Origin: CAZKAP01 sp964550895
Lineage (GTDB): Bacteria; Bacteroidota; Bacteroidia; Flavobacteriales; Flavobacteriaceae
NCBI GenBank assembly: GCA_964550895.1
Contig: CAZKAP010000020.1
Span: forward strand, 1-60,889
Direction: 5' to 3'
DNA: 60,889 nt
Part shown: positions 8,187 to 17,930 of the stretch, in pieces
Layout: every line of letters begins with the position of its first letter
How positions within the stretch are numbered: position 1 is the stretch's first letter
The notes under the pieces: generated by a model
Seen by the model: only the letters and a program-made list of their open reading frames with translations
The model's database searches: none
Told to the model about the DNA's origin: nothing
Program-made: the position numbers and the translations under genes

Positions 8187-10742
8187 ATGGACGATAATTT
8201 TTCTCCAAGGGTTAAAGACGTCATTGCGTACAGCAAAGAAGAGGCGCTCCGCCTGGGTCACGATTTCATCGGGACCGAGCACCTGCTGCTGGGCCTGTTA
8301 AGGGATGGCAATGGCAAGGCTATCAGCATACTCGATGCCCTGGAGGTCGACCTGGATCACCTCCGAAGAAAAGTCGAAATACTTACCCCCTCCAACCCGA
8401 CCACAACGGGTATACAGAAAGACAAGAAGAATCTGCACCTGACCCGACAGGCGGAGCGGGCACTGAAGACTACCTTTCTGGAGGCCAAGTTGTTTCAGTC
8501 GTCTTCCATCAACACGGCACATCTGTTGCTTTGCATACTGCGCAACGAAAACGACCCCACTACCAAACTCCTTCACCGCCTGCGCGTAGATTACGACGGC
8601 GTGAAGGAACAATTCAAATCTATGATCACCAGCGAGGACGACTACACCGACAATCCCACCTCCGAATCCTCGTTTCCAGGGGATTCCGATTCCGAAGGGG
8701 AATCCAAGGACGGCGGGTACAGCTCCGGCTCTTCCGATTCCAAGAAAGGCGCCAAGAAATCCAAGACGCCCGTACTGGACAATTTCGGCAGGGATCTGAC
8801 CAAACTGGCTGAGGAAGACAAGCTCGACCCCGTTGTGGGCCGGGAAAAGGAGATCGAAAGGGTCTCTCAGATACTCAGTCGAAGGAAAAAGAACAACCCC
8901 CTGCTCATCGGCGAACCCGGGGTGGGAAAAAGCGCCATAGCAGAAGGGCTGGCGCTGCGCATCATCAACAAGAAGGTGTCGCGCATACTGTATAACAAGA
9001 GGGTGGTTACCCTGGACCTGGCATCCCTGGTAGCCGGAACCAAGTATCGCGGACAGTTCGAAGAGCGCATGAAGGCGGTGATGAACGAACTGGAGAAGAA
9101 CGACGATATTATACTGTTTATAGATGAGATCCACACCATAGTCGGTGCGGGCGGGGCTACGGGCAGCCTGGATGCCTCGAATATGTTCAAGCCTGCCCTG
9201 GCTAGAGGTGAAATTCAATGTATTGGTGCAACCACCCTGGACGAGTACCGGCAGTATATCGAGAAGGACGGTGCCCTGGAGCGACGCTTCCAAAAGGTCA
9301 TGGTCGAGCCGACCACCGTGGAGGAGACCATCGAAATTCTCATGAACATCAAGGAGAAGTACGAAGATCACCACAACGTGATTTACACCGATGAGGCGGT
9401 TATAGCCTGCGTCAAACTCACCAATCGGTACATGACCGACCGCTTCCTCCCGGACAAGGCTATCGATGCCCTGGACGAGGCCGGCTCAAGGGTGCACATC
9501 GTGAACATGGAGGTGCCCCAGAAAATACTGGATTTGGAGGCCGAGCTGGAGAAGACCCGCGAGCTGAAGAATTCCGTGGTGCGCAAGCAGAAGTACGAGG
9601 AGGCTGCCAAACTGAGGGACGACGAGAAGCGAATCGAGAAGGATCTGGCCGTCGCCCAGGAACAATGGGAGGAAGAAAGCAAGCTGCACCGCGAAACCGT
9701 TTCGGAGTCGAATGTGGCCGATGTCGTTTCCATGATGAGCGGTATTCCGGTGAACCGGATCGCCCAGACGGAAAGTAAGAAACTGGCCAACCTGCCCAAC
9801 CTGATTAAGAATCTGGTCATCGGACAGGACGAGGCCGTAGCCAAGGTTACCAAGGCCATACAGCGAAATCGGGCCGGTCTCAAGGATCCGGACAAACCTA
9901 TAGGCTCGTTCATCTTCCTGGGACAAACCGGTGTCGGAAAGACGCAGCTGGCCAAGGTACTGGCCCGGGAGCTCTTCGATTCGGAAGACGCCCTGATTCG
10001 TATCGACATGAGCGAATACATGGAGAAATTCGCCATTTCCCGTCTGGTCGGAGCGCCTCCGGGATACGTCGGGTATGAGGAAGGCGGACAGCTGACCGAA
10101 AAAGTACGGAGAAAACCCTATTCCGTTATCCTGCTTGACGAAGTGGAAAAGGCACACCCGGATGTGTTCAATATGTTGCTCCAGGTACTGGATGACGGCT
10201 ATCTGACCGACAGCCTGGGCCGCAAGATCGACTTCCGGAATACGATCATTATCATGACTTCCAACATCGGAGCCCGACAGCTGAAAGATTTCGGTCAGGG
10301 GGTTGGATTCGGAACCTCTGCCCGCAAGGCACAGGAGGAGAGTCATCAGAAAAGCGTCATAGAAAACGCCTTGAAGAAAGCCTTCGCCCCGGAATTCCTC
10401 AACCGTATAGACGATGTGGTGGTATTCAATTCACTGGAGAAGGAACACATTTTCAAGATCATAGACATCGAATTGGAGAAGCTGTACGACCGACTCAGGG
10501 AGAACGGTTACGACCTCAAGTTGTCGGATAAGGCCCGCGATTTCATCGCAGAGAAGGGCTTCGACAAGCAGTACGGTGCCCGTCCGCTGAAAAGAGCCAT
10601 ACAGAAATACATAGAAGATGCCCTGGCGGAGGAGATCGTCAACGAAAAGCTCGAAGAGGGCGACGGCATCTTCATGGATCTCGACGAGCCTTCAGGGGAA
10701 CTCACGGTCAGTATCGACAAAAGAGCCGAGAAGTCCTCCTAA
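8187..10742 (+). CDS. clpC: ATP-dependent Clp protease ATP-binding subunit ClpC
   Basis: This is an 851-residue Hsp100 unfoldase that feeds proteins to ClpP. It has a double Clp N-domain (residues 1-145), a first AAA+ module with Walker A GEPGVGKSAIAEG near 242, a UVR/M-domain motif EEAAKLRDDEKRIE near 471, and a second AAA+ module with GQTGVGKTQLAK near 579. The ClpP-docking tripeptide is VGF in GQGVGFGT, and the UVR insert marks ClpC rather than ClpA or ClpB. An unusual linker at about 150-190 is rich in Ser, Asp and Gly (for example GDSDSEGESKDGGYSSGSSD) before the first AAA+ domain. It stands alone, with a strong terminator behind it. Confidence 0.95.
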   Translation: MDDNFSPRVKDVIAYSKEEALRLGHDFIGTEHLLLGLLRDGNGKAISILDALEVDLDHLRRKVEILTPSNPTTTGIQKDKKNLHLTRQAERALKTTFLEAKLFQSSSINTAHLLLCILRNENDPTTKLLHRLRVDYDGVKEQFKSMITSEDDYTDNPTSESSFPGDSDSEGESKDGGYSSGSSDSKKGAKKSKTPVLDNFGRDLTKLAEEDKLDPVVGREKEIERVSQILSRRKKNNPLLIGEPGVGKSAIAEGLALRIINKKVSRILYNKRVVTLDLASLVAGTKYRGQFEERMKAVMNELEKNDDIILFIDEIHTIVGAGGATGSLDASNMFKPALARGEIQCIGATTLDEYRQYIEKDGALERRFQKVMVEPTTVEETIEILMNIKEKYEDHHNVIYTDEAVIACVKLTNRYMTDRFLPDKAIDALDEAGSRVHIVNMEVPQKILDLEAELEKTRELKNSVVRKQKYEEAAKLRDDEKRIEKDLAVAQEQWEEESKLHRETVSESNVADVVSMMSGIPVNRIAQTESKKLANLPNLIKNLVIGQDEAVAKVTKAIQRNRAGLKDPDKPIGSFIFLGQTGVGKTQLAKVLARELFDSEDALIRIDMSEYMEKFAISRLVGAPPGYVGYEEGGQLTEKVRRKPYSVILLDEVEKAHPDVFNMLLQVLDDGYLTDSLGRKIDFRNTIIIMTSNIGARQLKDFGQGVGFGTSARKAQEESHQKSVIENALKKAFAPEFLNRIDDVVVFNSLEKEHIFKIIDIELEKLYDRLRENGYDLKLSDKARDFIAEKGFDKQYGARPLKRAIQKYIEDALAEEIVNEKLEEGDGIFMDLDEPSGELTVSIDKRAEKSS

Positions 10743-10766
10743 GGCGAAATTTGTGCCATAGGTATA

Positions 10767-10812
10767 GCCGCCCTGAAGTGCCGGAAAGGGTACTTCAGGG
10801 CGGCTTTTAATT
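10767..10812 (+). terminator. Rho-independent terminator after clpC
   Basis: A 13-bp perfect stem (10767-10779 with 10792-10804), extendable to 16 bp with one G-U pair, is followed by TTTTAATT. It lies 25 nt after the clpC stop. Confidence 0.85.
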
Positions 10813-10957
10813 CATGCCGTTCGTCGATCACAGCAAGCCTGTAGGGGTCGGCTCCAAATGTGTCATTCATACGAAATAATTACACTTTATCTATTTTTTT
10901 GAGGATTCCACCCACTCTCCGGTACTTTCACCCCAACGTTTTTAGGACACTGTAATT

Positions 10958-11392
10958 ATGAAAATGAATCCCGGAAAAGGCGATGCCCTGCTAAAGGAGT
11001 ATGCGCTCGATGGAGGACTGGTTCAGGTCTACCAGGACTTCATGGTCTGCATGCTGGACGAGGGCTCCACGCTGAATCTGGACTTCATCGCTCCATTGGT
11101 GGGCATTTCGGAAGTACACTTCCGCGACAGGCCCTTCGGCTACATCAGTTACCGCAAGAATTCCCATGCCGTAGACCCCACCATATACAGTTACCTCAGG
11201 GAGCTCAGCAACCTCAGAGCCGTAGCCGTGGTTTCCCGCAAGGATATCGATATGCACAATTTCGATATCGAGCGTCTTTTCTACAAAAGACATATAGAAT
11301 TCTTTATCGAATACGATAATGCCGCCGAATGGGTCAAATCCCGGATCCGCCGGCTCAGCACCATCGGAAGCACACGCCGGCCCGCCGAATAA
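10958..11392 (+). CDS. small STAS/SpoIIAA-like protein, function unknown
   Basis: This is a 144-residue soluble protein with no signal peptide or membrane segment. Its pattern of short strands and helices (VYQDFMVCMLDEGSTL, then HFRDRPFGYISYRKNSHAVDP, then LRAVAVVSRKD) resembles the STAS-like proteins common in Flavobacteriia, in which a strand-helix fold carries a human or environmental regulatory role not yet defined. That fold assignment is inference by eye. Two in-frame ATGs (10958 and 10964) are possible starts; the first gives MKMNPGKG. It lies alone between the clpC terminator and the convergent nnr gene, and a T-rich stretch at 10890-10901 may be its promoter. Confidence 0.6.
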   Translation: MKMNPGKGDALLKEYALDGGLVQVYQDFMVCMLDEGSTLNLDFIAPLVGISEVHFRDRPFGYISYRKNSHAVDPTIYSYLRELSNLRAVAVVSRKDIDMHNFDIERLFYKRHIEFFIEYDNAAEWVKSRIRRLSTIGSTRRPAE

Positions 11393-11404
11393 GGACTCAG
11401 GGGA

Positions 11405-13003
11405 TCAGTCTGAATTCCCGTCAGGGGTGGCGGCGCGGTTCCCTTCCTGATCGGGGGACGGGGGCTGGGTGTAGTGCATAAAGGCCCTTCCCAGATTTTC
11501 GATGATATCCGAGGCCGTCACGGCCTCAAAGCCCAGCTGGCTCGCGGCGATATCACCCGCCAGTCCGTGCAGCATAACACCCAGGGCGGCAGACTGCAGT
11601 GGGGAGTACTTCTGTGCCAGCAAGGCTCCCACGATTCCCGCCAGTACATCACCGCTGCCTGCGGTCGCCATGCCGGGGTTACCCGTGCGGTTCACATAGG
11701 TTCCTCCTTCGTGGACGATCAGGGTGTGTGCGCCCTTGATGACCAGTATGCAGCGGTAGCTGTTCACGAATTTCCGGGCCTTAGTCAGCTTGTCGAAGTC
11801 GTCCTTCCATTTACCGATCAGCCCCTTCAGCTCCCCCGGATGGGGCAGCAAAATGGTGGCCGGAGGCAATAGCCGAAGCAGGCGTTGATTCTTTCCGAGC
11901 AGATTCAATGCATCGGCGTCGAGCACGAGGCCTCCCTTGAAGGATCGAAGAAACTCCCTGAAGGCCAGCAGTGTTTTCTCATGGGTACCCATACCCATGC
12001 CCATGACCACCGCATCCGGCTTGAAAGGCAGTTCGAGGGACTCCAGTACAGACTTGCTCTCCCCCGCCTTCTTCTCCCCTTCCGAAGGAGGGGCCTTAGC
12101 CACACTCACTATGACTTCCGGAAGGGACGATTGCATGGGAATGAGCCCACACTCCGGCACCATTGCGGTAACTTTGCCGGCTCCCGCACGCAGGCAGCCC
12201 CTAGCGGCCAGCATCACCGCTCCCATAAAACCCCGCTTACCGCCCGTGATCAATACGTGCCCGAAGCTGCCCTTATGGGAAAACGCATGCCGCTCCCGGT
12301 ACCAGGGAAGCATATCCTGCGGTCCCAGCAGTTCGAAATCGACCTGCAGGCCATCCAGATATTCGGGATCCAGGCCGATATCGAGTATCTGCCAGTTTCC
12401 TATATAATCGTAGGTATCCGGCAGGAAAAATACCAGTTTCGGAGTCTGAAAGGTAAGGACTATATCCGCCTGAATCACCCATTCGGGCCGGTGGGGTATC
12501 CTATCGAGAAACATGCCCGAAGGCATGTCCACGGCCAATACAAAGCAGGGGGCCTCATTAATTCCCCGGACCACGGCTTGTACCAGCTCATCGGGGTCCC
12601 GGTTCAGGCCTATACCGAACAGGGAATCCACGATCAGGGCATTGGGAGAGAAATCCGGCAGATCATCCGGACTGTTTACGTATTCGGGATACACCTTGCG
12701 CGTCTTGAGTTGCTCAAGCTGGTGCAGGAAACCCTCGGAACGCTTCGCTCCGTAGTTAACCAGGAAGACCTGAAGGTGGTATCCATGGTCGAAGAGATGA
12801 CGGGCCAGGGCCAGGCCATCCCCGCCATTATTGCCGATGCCACAGAAAATATAAATGGGAATGGGGCTCCCCTGCATGCGCTCGTGTATGTAGCGGAATA
12901 CTCCCATTGAGGCCCGTTCCATCAGATCGTGTTCTTCCAGGCCCTGCTTCTCGATGGTCTGCTCTTCGGCCTGTCGGACTTGTGAGGCGTCCAGTATCTT
13001 CAT
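11405..13003 (-). CDS. nnr: bifunctional NAD(P)H-hydrate epimerase / ADP-dependent NAD(P)H-hydrate dehydratase
   Basis: This 532-residue fused repair enzyme restores damaged NADHX and NADPHX in the cytoplasm. The N-terminal YjeF domain (about residues 1-215) is the epimerase and carries GIGNNGGDGLALARHL. The C-terminal ribokinase-like domain (about 225-515) is the ADP-dependent dehydratase, with HKGSFGHVLITGGKRGFMGA and the C-terminal GMATAGSGDVLAGIVGALL. Both halves look complete. The last 20 residues are polar and variable. It is convergent with the STAS-like gene (12 nt apart) and divergent from thrA. Confidence 0.94.
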   Translation of the reverse strand: MKILDASQVRQAEEQTIEKQGLEEHDLMERASMGVFRYIHERMQGSPIPIYIFCGIGNNGGDGLALARHLFDHGYHLQVFLVNYGAKRSEGFLHQLEQLKTRKVYPEYVNSPDDLPDFSPNALIVDSLFGIGLNRDPDELVQAVVRGINEAPCFVLAVDMPSGMFLDRIPHRPEWVIQADIVLTFQTPKLVFFLPDTYDYIGNWQILDIGLDPEYLDGLQVDFELLGPQDMLPWYRERHAFSHKGSFGHVLITGGKRGFMGAVMLAARGCLRAGAGKVTAMVPECGLIPMQSSLPEVIVSVAKAPPSEGEKKAGESKSVLESLELPFKPDAVVMGMGMGTHEKTLLAFREFLRSFKGGLVLDADALNLLGKNQRLLRLLPPATILLPHPGELKGLIGKWKDDFDKLTKARKFVNSYRCILVIKGAHTLIVHEGGTYVNRTGNPGMATAGSGDVLAGIVGALLAQKYSPLQSAALGVMLHGLAGDIAASQLGFEAVTASDIIENLGRAFMHYTQPPSPDQEGNRAATPDGNSD

Positions 13004-13143
13004 TTCGTTTGACTTTTTATCGTTTTCCGCAATGGGCTTCCTGATTTTAGGAGTCAGTCTGCTGAATGTAGTACTTTTACCTCAGCCCCGGCTGTCCTTT
13101 AGAGCCCGGCTCTCAAGGGACGGATCCTCAATCCACCTGACCT

Positions 13144-15588
13144 ATGAAAGTCCTTAAATTTGGCGGCACCTCAGTAGCCAGCGCAGATGAAATCCAACGC
13201 GTAGGGGAAATTATTCAAAAAACAGGAGATACACCCTTGGTGGTGGTCGTTTCGGCCATGGGTGGAGTAACCGATACGATACTGAGCGCTCTGCTCATGG
13301 CGGCCGACAGGGATGGAAACTTCCGAAAGGAAATCGATCAGATCCACCAGAGGCATCAGCAGGCCATCGAACGACTGCTGCCGAATGAGGACCGCTCCGA
13401 ATTGATCGACGGTCTTAAATCCAGCATGGAAGAATTGCGAACGCTGTTGGAGGGGGCCTTCCTAATAGGGGAAAGTACGGAAAGGCTCCGCGACCGCGTA
13501 GTCGGCTATGGGGAATGGCTGTCCGCAGTGCAGATTAACGCCTACCTGAGGACCGTAGGCGTCTACGCTGCCCTGAAGGACAGCAGGGATCTGATCCGGA
13601 CCGATCAGAGGTTCGGCAAGGCGCGGGTCGACTTCGCTATTACCTATGAACGATGTCGCGCGTATTTCTCCGGCCGAAAGGAACGGGTTACCATAGTACC
13701 AGGCTTTGTCGCTCAAAGTATCCAGGGAGAACAAACCACCCTGGGCCGAGGTGGTTCGGATTACTCGGCCGCCATCCTGGCCGCAGCCCTTGGGGCCGAA
13801 TCCCTGGAGATATGGACCGATGTCAGCGGTATGTACACGGCCGATCCCCGGATCGTTCGTCAGGCCCGTAAACTGGAACGCATTTCCTACGAAGAGGCCA
13901 TGGAACTCTCCCATTTCGGAGCCCGGGTATTGTACCCTCCAAGCATACAGCCGGTACTGGAAAAGGGCTTACCCATCCTTATTTGCAATACCTTTAAGCC
14001 CCAGGACCCGGGCACCTGCATCGAAGCCCGGACCGGACCGGGTGAGAAATCCATTACCGGTATCAGTCATGTGGATCGCATTGCACTCATCTCCCTGGAA
14101 GGCCCGGATATGGTCGGGGTACCCGGTATATCACGCCGCTTCTTCGAGGCACTCTCCCTGAAGGAAATTAGCATCGTACTTATTACCCAGGCTTCCTCCG
14201 AGCATTCCATCTGCATAGGTATAGCGGAAGAGGAAGCGGAACGGGCCTGCGAAGCCATCCGCCGAACCTTCGAATACGAGTTGGCCTACCAGCGTCTGCG
14301 GCTGCCCGAACCGGAATCGGGCCTTTCCATCATCGCCCTGGTCGGGGACCAACTCCGGAGCCACCAGGGGATCAGCGGACGCATGTTCAGTACTCTGGGT
14401 CGGAACAATGTAAATATAAAAGCCATAGCCCAGGGGGCATCCGAGAGAAATATCTCGGCAGTAATCGCCTCCAGGGATGTCCGCAAGGCACTCAATAGCC
14501 TGCACGAAACATTTTTCGAGGAATCCTACCGTCAGCTGAACCTCTTTATTATGGGGGTTGGGAACGTCGGATCCCGACTTTTGGCCCAATTGCGCCAGCA
14601 GAGGAATTACCTCAGGGAAAACCTGAGGCTGAACATTCGGGTGATCGGACTGGCGAATTCAAGGAAATACTGCTGGGATCCCGAGGGTATAGACCTGGAT
14701 AACTGGGAACAACGCCTCGCCGACGGTCAGCCCAGTTCGGTGACGGACTTTTTTGAATTTACCCGGGAACAGAACCTGCGAAATAGCATCTATGTCGACA
14801 ATACGGCCAGTGAGGAAGTAGCGGCCCTATACCCGTCCTACCTCAGAAGCAGTATAGCCGTGGTGACCTGTAATAAAATCGCGTGTTCGGCTGAACTGCA
14901 GGGCTACCGGAATCTGAAGGCCGTCAGCCGCAAATACAATGCTCCCTTCCTCTATGAAACCAACGTAGGCGCCGGTCTGCCGGTGATCGATACCCTCAAG
15001 AACCTGATTGCATCCGGGGACAGGATTCACCGGATCGAAGCCGTGGTCTCAGGTAGCCTGAATTTCGTTTGGGACACCTACCAGGGCGACCGGCCCTTTG
15101 TTTCCGTCGTCAGGCAGGCCATGGAAGGCGGCTACACCGAGCCGGATCCGCGCATTGACCTCAGTGGGGTCGACGTGATGCGAAAGATCCTTATTCTCGC
15201 CCGGGACAGCGGTTCCGAGCTCGAACTGGAACAGATCGAGAACCGGAGTTTCCTGCCGGAAGGCAGTCTGGAAACGGAGAGTGTCGAAGATTTTCTGAAG
15301 GAGCTCGAGCAGGGGGAAGTGCACTTCAGCCGTCAGCTCGAGGAAGCCCGGGAGGAAGGAGCCGCATTGAAATACGTAGCCGAATACTCGGGCGAAGGTG
15401 CACGGGTGGGACTTCGCCGGGTGCCTCCGGGCCATCCGTTCTTTAAACTGGAAGGCAGCGACAACATCGTTTTGTTTTACACCGACCGATATCGGGACCG
15501 GCCCCTGGTGATTAAAGGCGCCGGAGCCGGTGCCGAAGTCACCGCCTCCGGCCTGTTCGCCGACTTGATACGGGTGGGTAATTTGTAA
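13144..15588 (+). CDS. thrA: bifunctional aspartokinase / homoserine dehydrogenase
   Basis: This fused enzyme catalyses the first and third steps of the aspartate-to-threonine pathway. It has 814 residues, the size of E. coli ThrA. The aspartokinase part starts with MKVLKFGGTSVAS and includes GRGGSDYSAAILAAAL. ACT regulatory domains lie at about 310-460. The homoserine dehydrogenase part begins at the Rossmann motif GVGNVGSRLL near 470 and has the YETNVGAGLPVIDTLKNL active-site segment near 600. It leads the thrA-thrB-thrC operon, with thrB 5 nt downstream. No threonine-rich leader peptide or attenuator is visible upstream, so control is probably allosteric through the ACT domains. Confidence 0.95.
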   Translation: MKVLKFGGTSVASADEIQRVGEIIQKTGDTPLVVVVSAMGGVTDTILSALLMAADRDGNFRKEIDQIHQRHQQAIERLLPNEDRSELIDGLKSSMEELRTLLEGAFLIGESTERLRDRVVGYGEWLSAVQINAYLRTVGVYAALKDSRDLIRTDQRFGKARVDFAITYERCRAYFSGRKERVTIVPGFVAQSIQGEQTTLGRGGSDYSAAILAAALGAESLEIWTDVSGMYTADPRIVRQARKLERISYEEAMELSHFGARVLYPPSIQPVLEKGLPILICNTFKPQDPGTCIEARTGPGEKSITGISHVDRIALISLEGPDMVGVPGISRRFFEALSLKEISIVLITQASSEHSICIGIAEEEAERACEAIRRTFEYELAYQRLRLPEPESGLSIIALVGDQLRSHQGISGRMFSTLGRNNVNIKAIAQGASERNISAVIASRDVRKALNSLHETFFEESYRQLNLFIMGVGNVGSRLLAQLRQQRNYLRENLRLNIRVIGLANSRKYCWDPEGIDLDNWEQRLADGQPSSVTDFFEFTREQNLRNSIYVDNTASEEVAALYPSYLRSSIAVVTCNKIACSAELQGYRNLKAVSRKYNAPFLYETNVGAGLPVIDTLKNLIASGDRIHRIEAVVSGSLNFVWDTYQGDRPFVSVVRQAMEGGYTEPDPRIDLSGVDVMRKILILARDSGSELELEQIENRSFLPEGSLETESVEDFLKELEQGEVHFSRQLEEAREEGAALKYVAEYSGEGARVGLRRVPPGHPFFKLEGSDNIVLFYTDRYRDRPLVIKGAGAGAEVTASGLFADLIRVGNL

Positions 15589-15593
15589 TTACT

Positions 15594-16526
15594 ATGGATC
15601 AGATACGCGCTTTCGCACCGGCCACTGTGGCCAATGTTTCCTGCGGGTTCGACATCATGGGCTTCGCCCTGGAATCCGTCGGAGATGTGATTACCGTAAG
15701 CAGAGAAAAGGAACCTGGAGTTCGCATCCGGAGCATCAGCGGCCATGAAGTGCCGGGGGAGACGTCACGGAACGTAAGCGGGGTGGCAGCCCTCGCCCTG
15801 TTGCAGGCCCTGCAGGACACCGAATCCGGATTTGGCATAGATATCCATAAGGGCATCAAACCCGGAAGCGGTATCGGAAGCAGTGCGGCGAGTTCGGCCG
15901 GGGCCGTCTGGGCCGTCAATGAACTTCTGGACCGCCCGTTTACCGCCCGGGAGCTGATTCCCTTCGCCATGGAAGGAGAACGCCTGGCCGGTGGAGAGGC
16001 TATAGCCGATAACGTATCCCCTGCCCTGCTCGGAGGATTCTCTCTGGTCCGCAGCTACGATCCCCTGGATATCATCCCTCTTCCCTTTCCGGCCGAACTC
16101 CATGTTGTTATTTTGCACCCGCAAATCGAGATAAAGACTTCCGAGGCCCGGCAAATCCTGAGTCGCACCATCGACCTGGAACAGGGGATCCGACAATGGG
16201 GTAATGTCGCGGGCCTGGTGGCGGGTTTGTACTCCGGGGATTATGGACTGATCGGCCGTTCTCTGGTGGACCATGTAGTAGAGCCGGTGCGTTCCGGCCT
16301 GATTCCCCATTTTTTCCCGCTCAAAGAAGCCGCCATAAACGCCGGCGCCCTGGGATCTGGCATTTCGGGATCCGGCCCCTCAGTCTTCGCGCTCTGCGAG
16401 GGTCAGGTTCAGGCCGGTCGGGTTGCAACCGCCATGGAAACAGCCTATCACGAGACCTCGATACCCTTCAATCTGTACATTTCCCGGGTAAGCGAACGCG
16501 GCGTACGAAAAACGGAAGACCAGTGA
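15594..16526 (+). CDS. thrB: homoserine kinase
   Basis: This is a GHMP-family kinase of 310 residues that phosphorylates homoserine using ATP. The N-terminus APATVANVSCGFDIMGFAL and the ATP-binding loop PGSGIGSSAASSAGAVWAVN (about residues 90-110) are typical, and motif 3 is seen as GALGSGISGSGPSVFAL near 255. It lies between thrA (5-nt gap) and thrC (4-nt overlap), so translation of thrB and thrC is probably coupled. Confidence 0.94.
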   Translation: MDQIRAFAPATVANVSCGFDIMGFALESVGDVITVSREKEPGVRIRSISGHEVPGETSRNVSGVAALALLQALQDTESGFGIDIHKGIKPGSGIGSSAASSAGAVWAVNELLDRPFTARELIPFAMEGERLAGGEAIADNVSPALLGGFSLVRSYDPLDIIPLPFPAELHVVILHPQIEIKTSEARQILSRTIDLEQGIRQWGNVAGLVAGLYSGDYGLIGRSLVDHVVEPVRSGLIPHFFPLKEAAINAGALGSGISGSGPSVFALCEGQVQAGRVATAMETAYHETSIPFNLYISRVSERGVRKTEDQ

Positions 16527-17818
16527 AGTACTTCAGCCTCAACAAAGAGTGTCCGGAGGTGAGCTTCAGGGAAGCCGTCTTCAGGGGCATAGCCCCGGAC
16601 AGGGGACTGTATTTTCCCGTTCACATACCCGGCTTTGCACCGGGATTCCTGGAATCCGACTCCGAACTGGACCCGGTGGAGATCGGCCTGGCCTGCATGA
16701 GGCCCTATGTAGGTGGAGAGATTTCGCCTACCCGCCTGGAATCGATCCTGCAGCAGGTACTCGAATTCCCCTTCCCCGTGGTACGGCTTTCGGAGCAGAT
16801 CGCGACCCTGGAACTGTTCCATGGACCTACACTGGCCTTTAAGGACGTCGGTGCCCGTTTTATGGCCCGTTGCCTGGGAGCCTTTACGGAGTCGGAAAGC
16901 AAATCACTTACGGTACTTGTGGCGACTTCGGGGGATACGGGTGGTGCGGTGGCTGATGGTTTCCTGGGTGTGGATGGGGTCGAAGTAGTGATCCTTTACC
17001 CTCGGGGCAAGGTAAGCGACATACAGCAGAGGCAGCTGACTACGCATGGACAGAACATCACCGCCCTGGAAGTCGAAGGGACCTTCGACGATTGTCAGGA
17101 CATGGTCAAGACCGCCTTCGTCGACGAGGATTTCAAAGGCCGGAGAAGATTTACCTCGGCCAACAGCATCAACGTGGCCCGCTGGTTGCCCCAAATGATT
17201 TATTTCGTTCTGGCCTGTCGCATCCTCCGGGGAAACAGCCGCCCTCTGGTGTACGCCGTACCCAGCGGAAACTTCGGTAACATATGCGCGGGGATGATGG
17301 CCTGGAAGATGGGTATGCCTGCAGCCCACTTCATAGCCGCCACCAACGCCAATGATACCATAGCCCGGTATATGGAGACCGGAGCGTACCAGCCACGCGC
17401 TACCCGGCCAACCCTTTCGAATGCCATGGATGTGAGCGACCCCAGTAATTTTATTCGCATCCGGCAACTGTTCCACTCCGACCGTTTCGAGCTCAGTCGG
17501 ATGTTCTCCTGTCGATCCTTTAGCGACAACAAGACCCGAAAGGCCCTTTCGGATCTCTACAGGCGGTATTCCTATACGGCCGACCCCCATGGTGCAGTGG
17601 GCTATCTCGCTCTAAAAGATTACCTTAGGGAGCGTCCGGAGGCGTTCGGCCTGTTCCTGGAGACCGCTCATCCGATCAAATTCCGGGAAACGGTGGAGCA
17701 AAGCATAGGTCAGGAACTGCCCCTACCGGATTCCATAGCGAAGCTGATGCAGAAGCCCGGTCGATCGATCCCCGTCCGGAATTACGAAGAAGTAAAAGCA
17801 TACCTGCTTTCCCCATAG
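16523..17818 (+). CDS. thrC: threonine synthase
   Basis: This 431-residue PLP enzyme converts O-phosphohomoserine to threonine. The PLP lysine is in GPTLAFKDVGARFMAR near residue 113, and the phosphate-binding and serine-rich loops ATSGDTGGAVADGFL and PSGNFGNICAG follow. The start is a GTG that overlaps the thrB stop (GTGA), which fixes the start and implies translational coupling. It is the last gene of the threonine operon; no strong terminator is evident after it. Confidence 0.95.
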   Translation: MKYFSLNKECPEVSFREAVFRGIAPDRGLYFPVHIPGFAPGFLESDSELDPVEIGLACMRPYVGGEISPTRLESILQQVLEFPFPVVRLSEQIATLELFHGPTLAFKDVGARFMARCLGAFTESESKSLTVLVATSGDTGGAVADGFLGVDGVEVVILYPRGKVSDIQQRQLTTHGQNITALEVEGTFDDCQDMVKTAFVDEDFKGRRRFTSANSINVARWLPQMIYFVLACRILRGNSRPLVYAVPSGNFGNICAGMMAWKMGMPAAHFIAATNANDTIARYMETGAYQPRATRPTLSNAMDVSDPSNFIRIRQLFHSDRFELSRMFSCRSFSDNKTRKALSDLYRRYSYTADPHGAVGYLALKDYLRERPEAFGLFLETAHPIKFRETVEQSIGQELPLPDSIAKLMQKPGRSIPVRNYEEVKAYLLSP

Positions 17819-17908
17819 GGAGCCTGAGCGCGGCCAGAGGGGATCCCCTTTCAACCAATAAGGATTTTTCTTTGTTTTTCAAAGCTCCGGAACCGCTGTC
17901 TATGCGCT

Positions 17909-17916
17909 ATTTTTGC
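17909..17916 (+). promoter_or_regulatory. -7 box for gcvT
   Basis: TATTTTTG matches TAnnTTTG exactly and ends 14 nt before the ATG at 17931. It also argues against an upstream TTG start at 17913, which falls inside the box. No TTG is seen at the -33 spacing. Confidence 0.55.
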
Positions 17917-17930
17917 CCAAAATCCTCGGA

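Noticed and set aside
8298..9374. 358-residue open frame opposite clpC
   Set aside because: Antisense shadow of a highly conserved gene; no motif or initiation signal.
13004..13143. Threonine leader-peptide attenuator before thrA
   Set aside because: No Thr- or Ile-rich short peptide and no terminator hairpin is visible.
17819..17880. Palindrome GGGGATCCCC after thrC as a terminator
   Set aside because: The repeat has no loop and no adjacent U-run; a terminator is not convincing.
17913..17930. Upstream TTG start for gcvT
   Set aside because: It falls inside a perfect -7 box, and the ATG at 17931 gives the normal family N-terminus.
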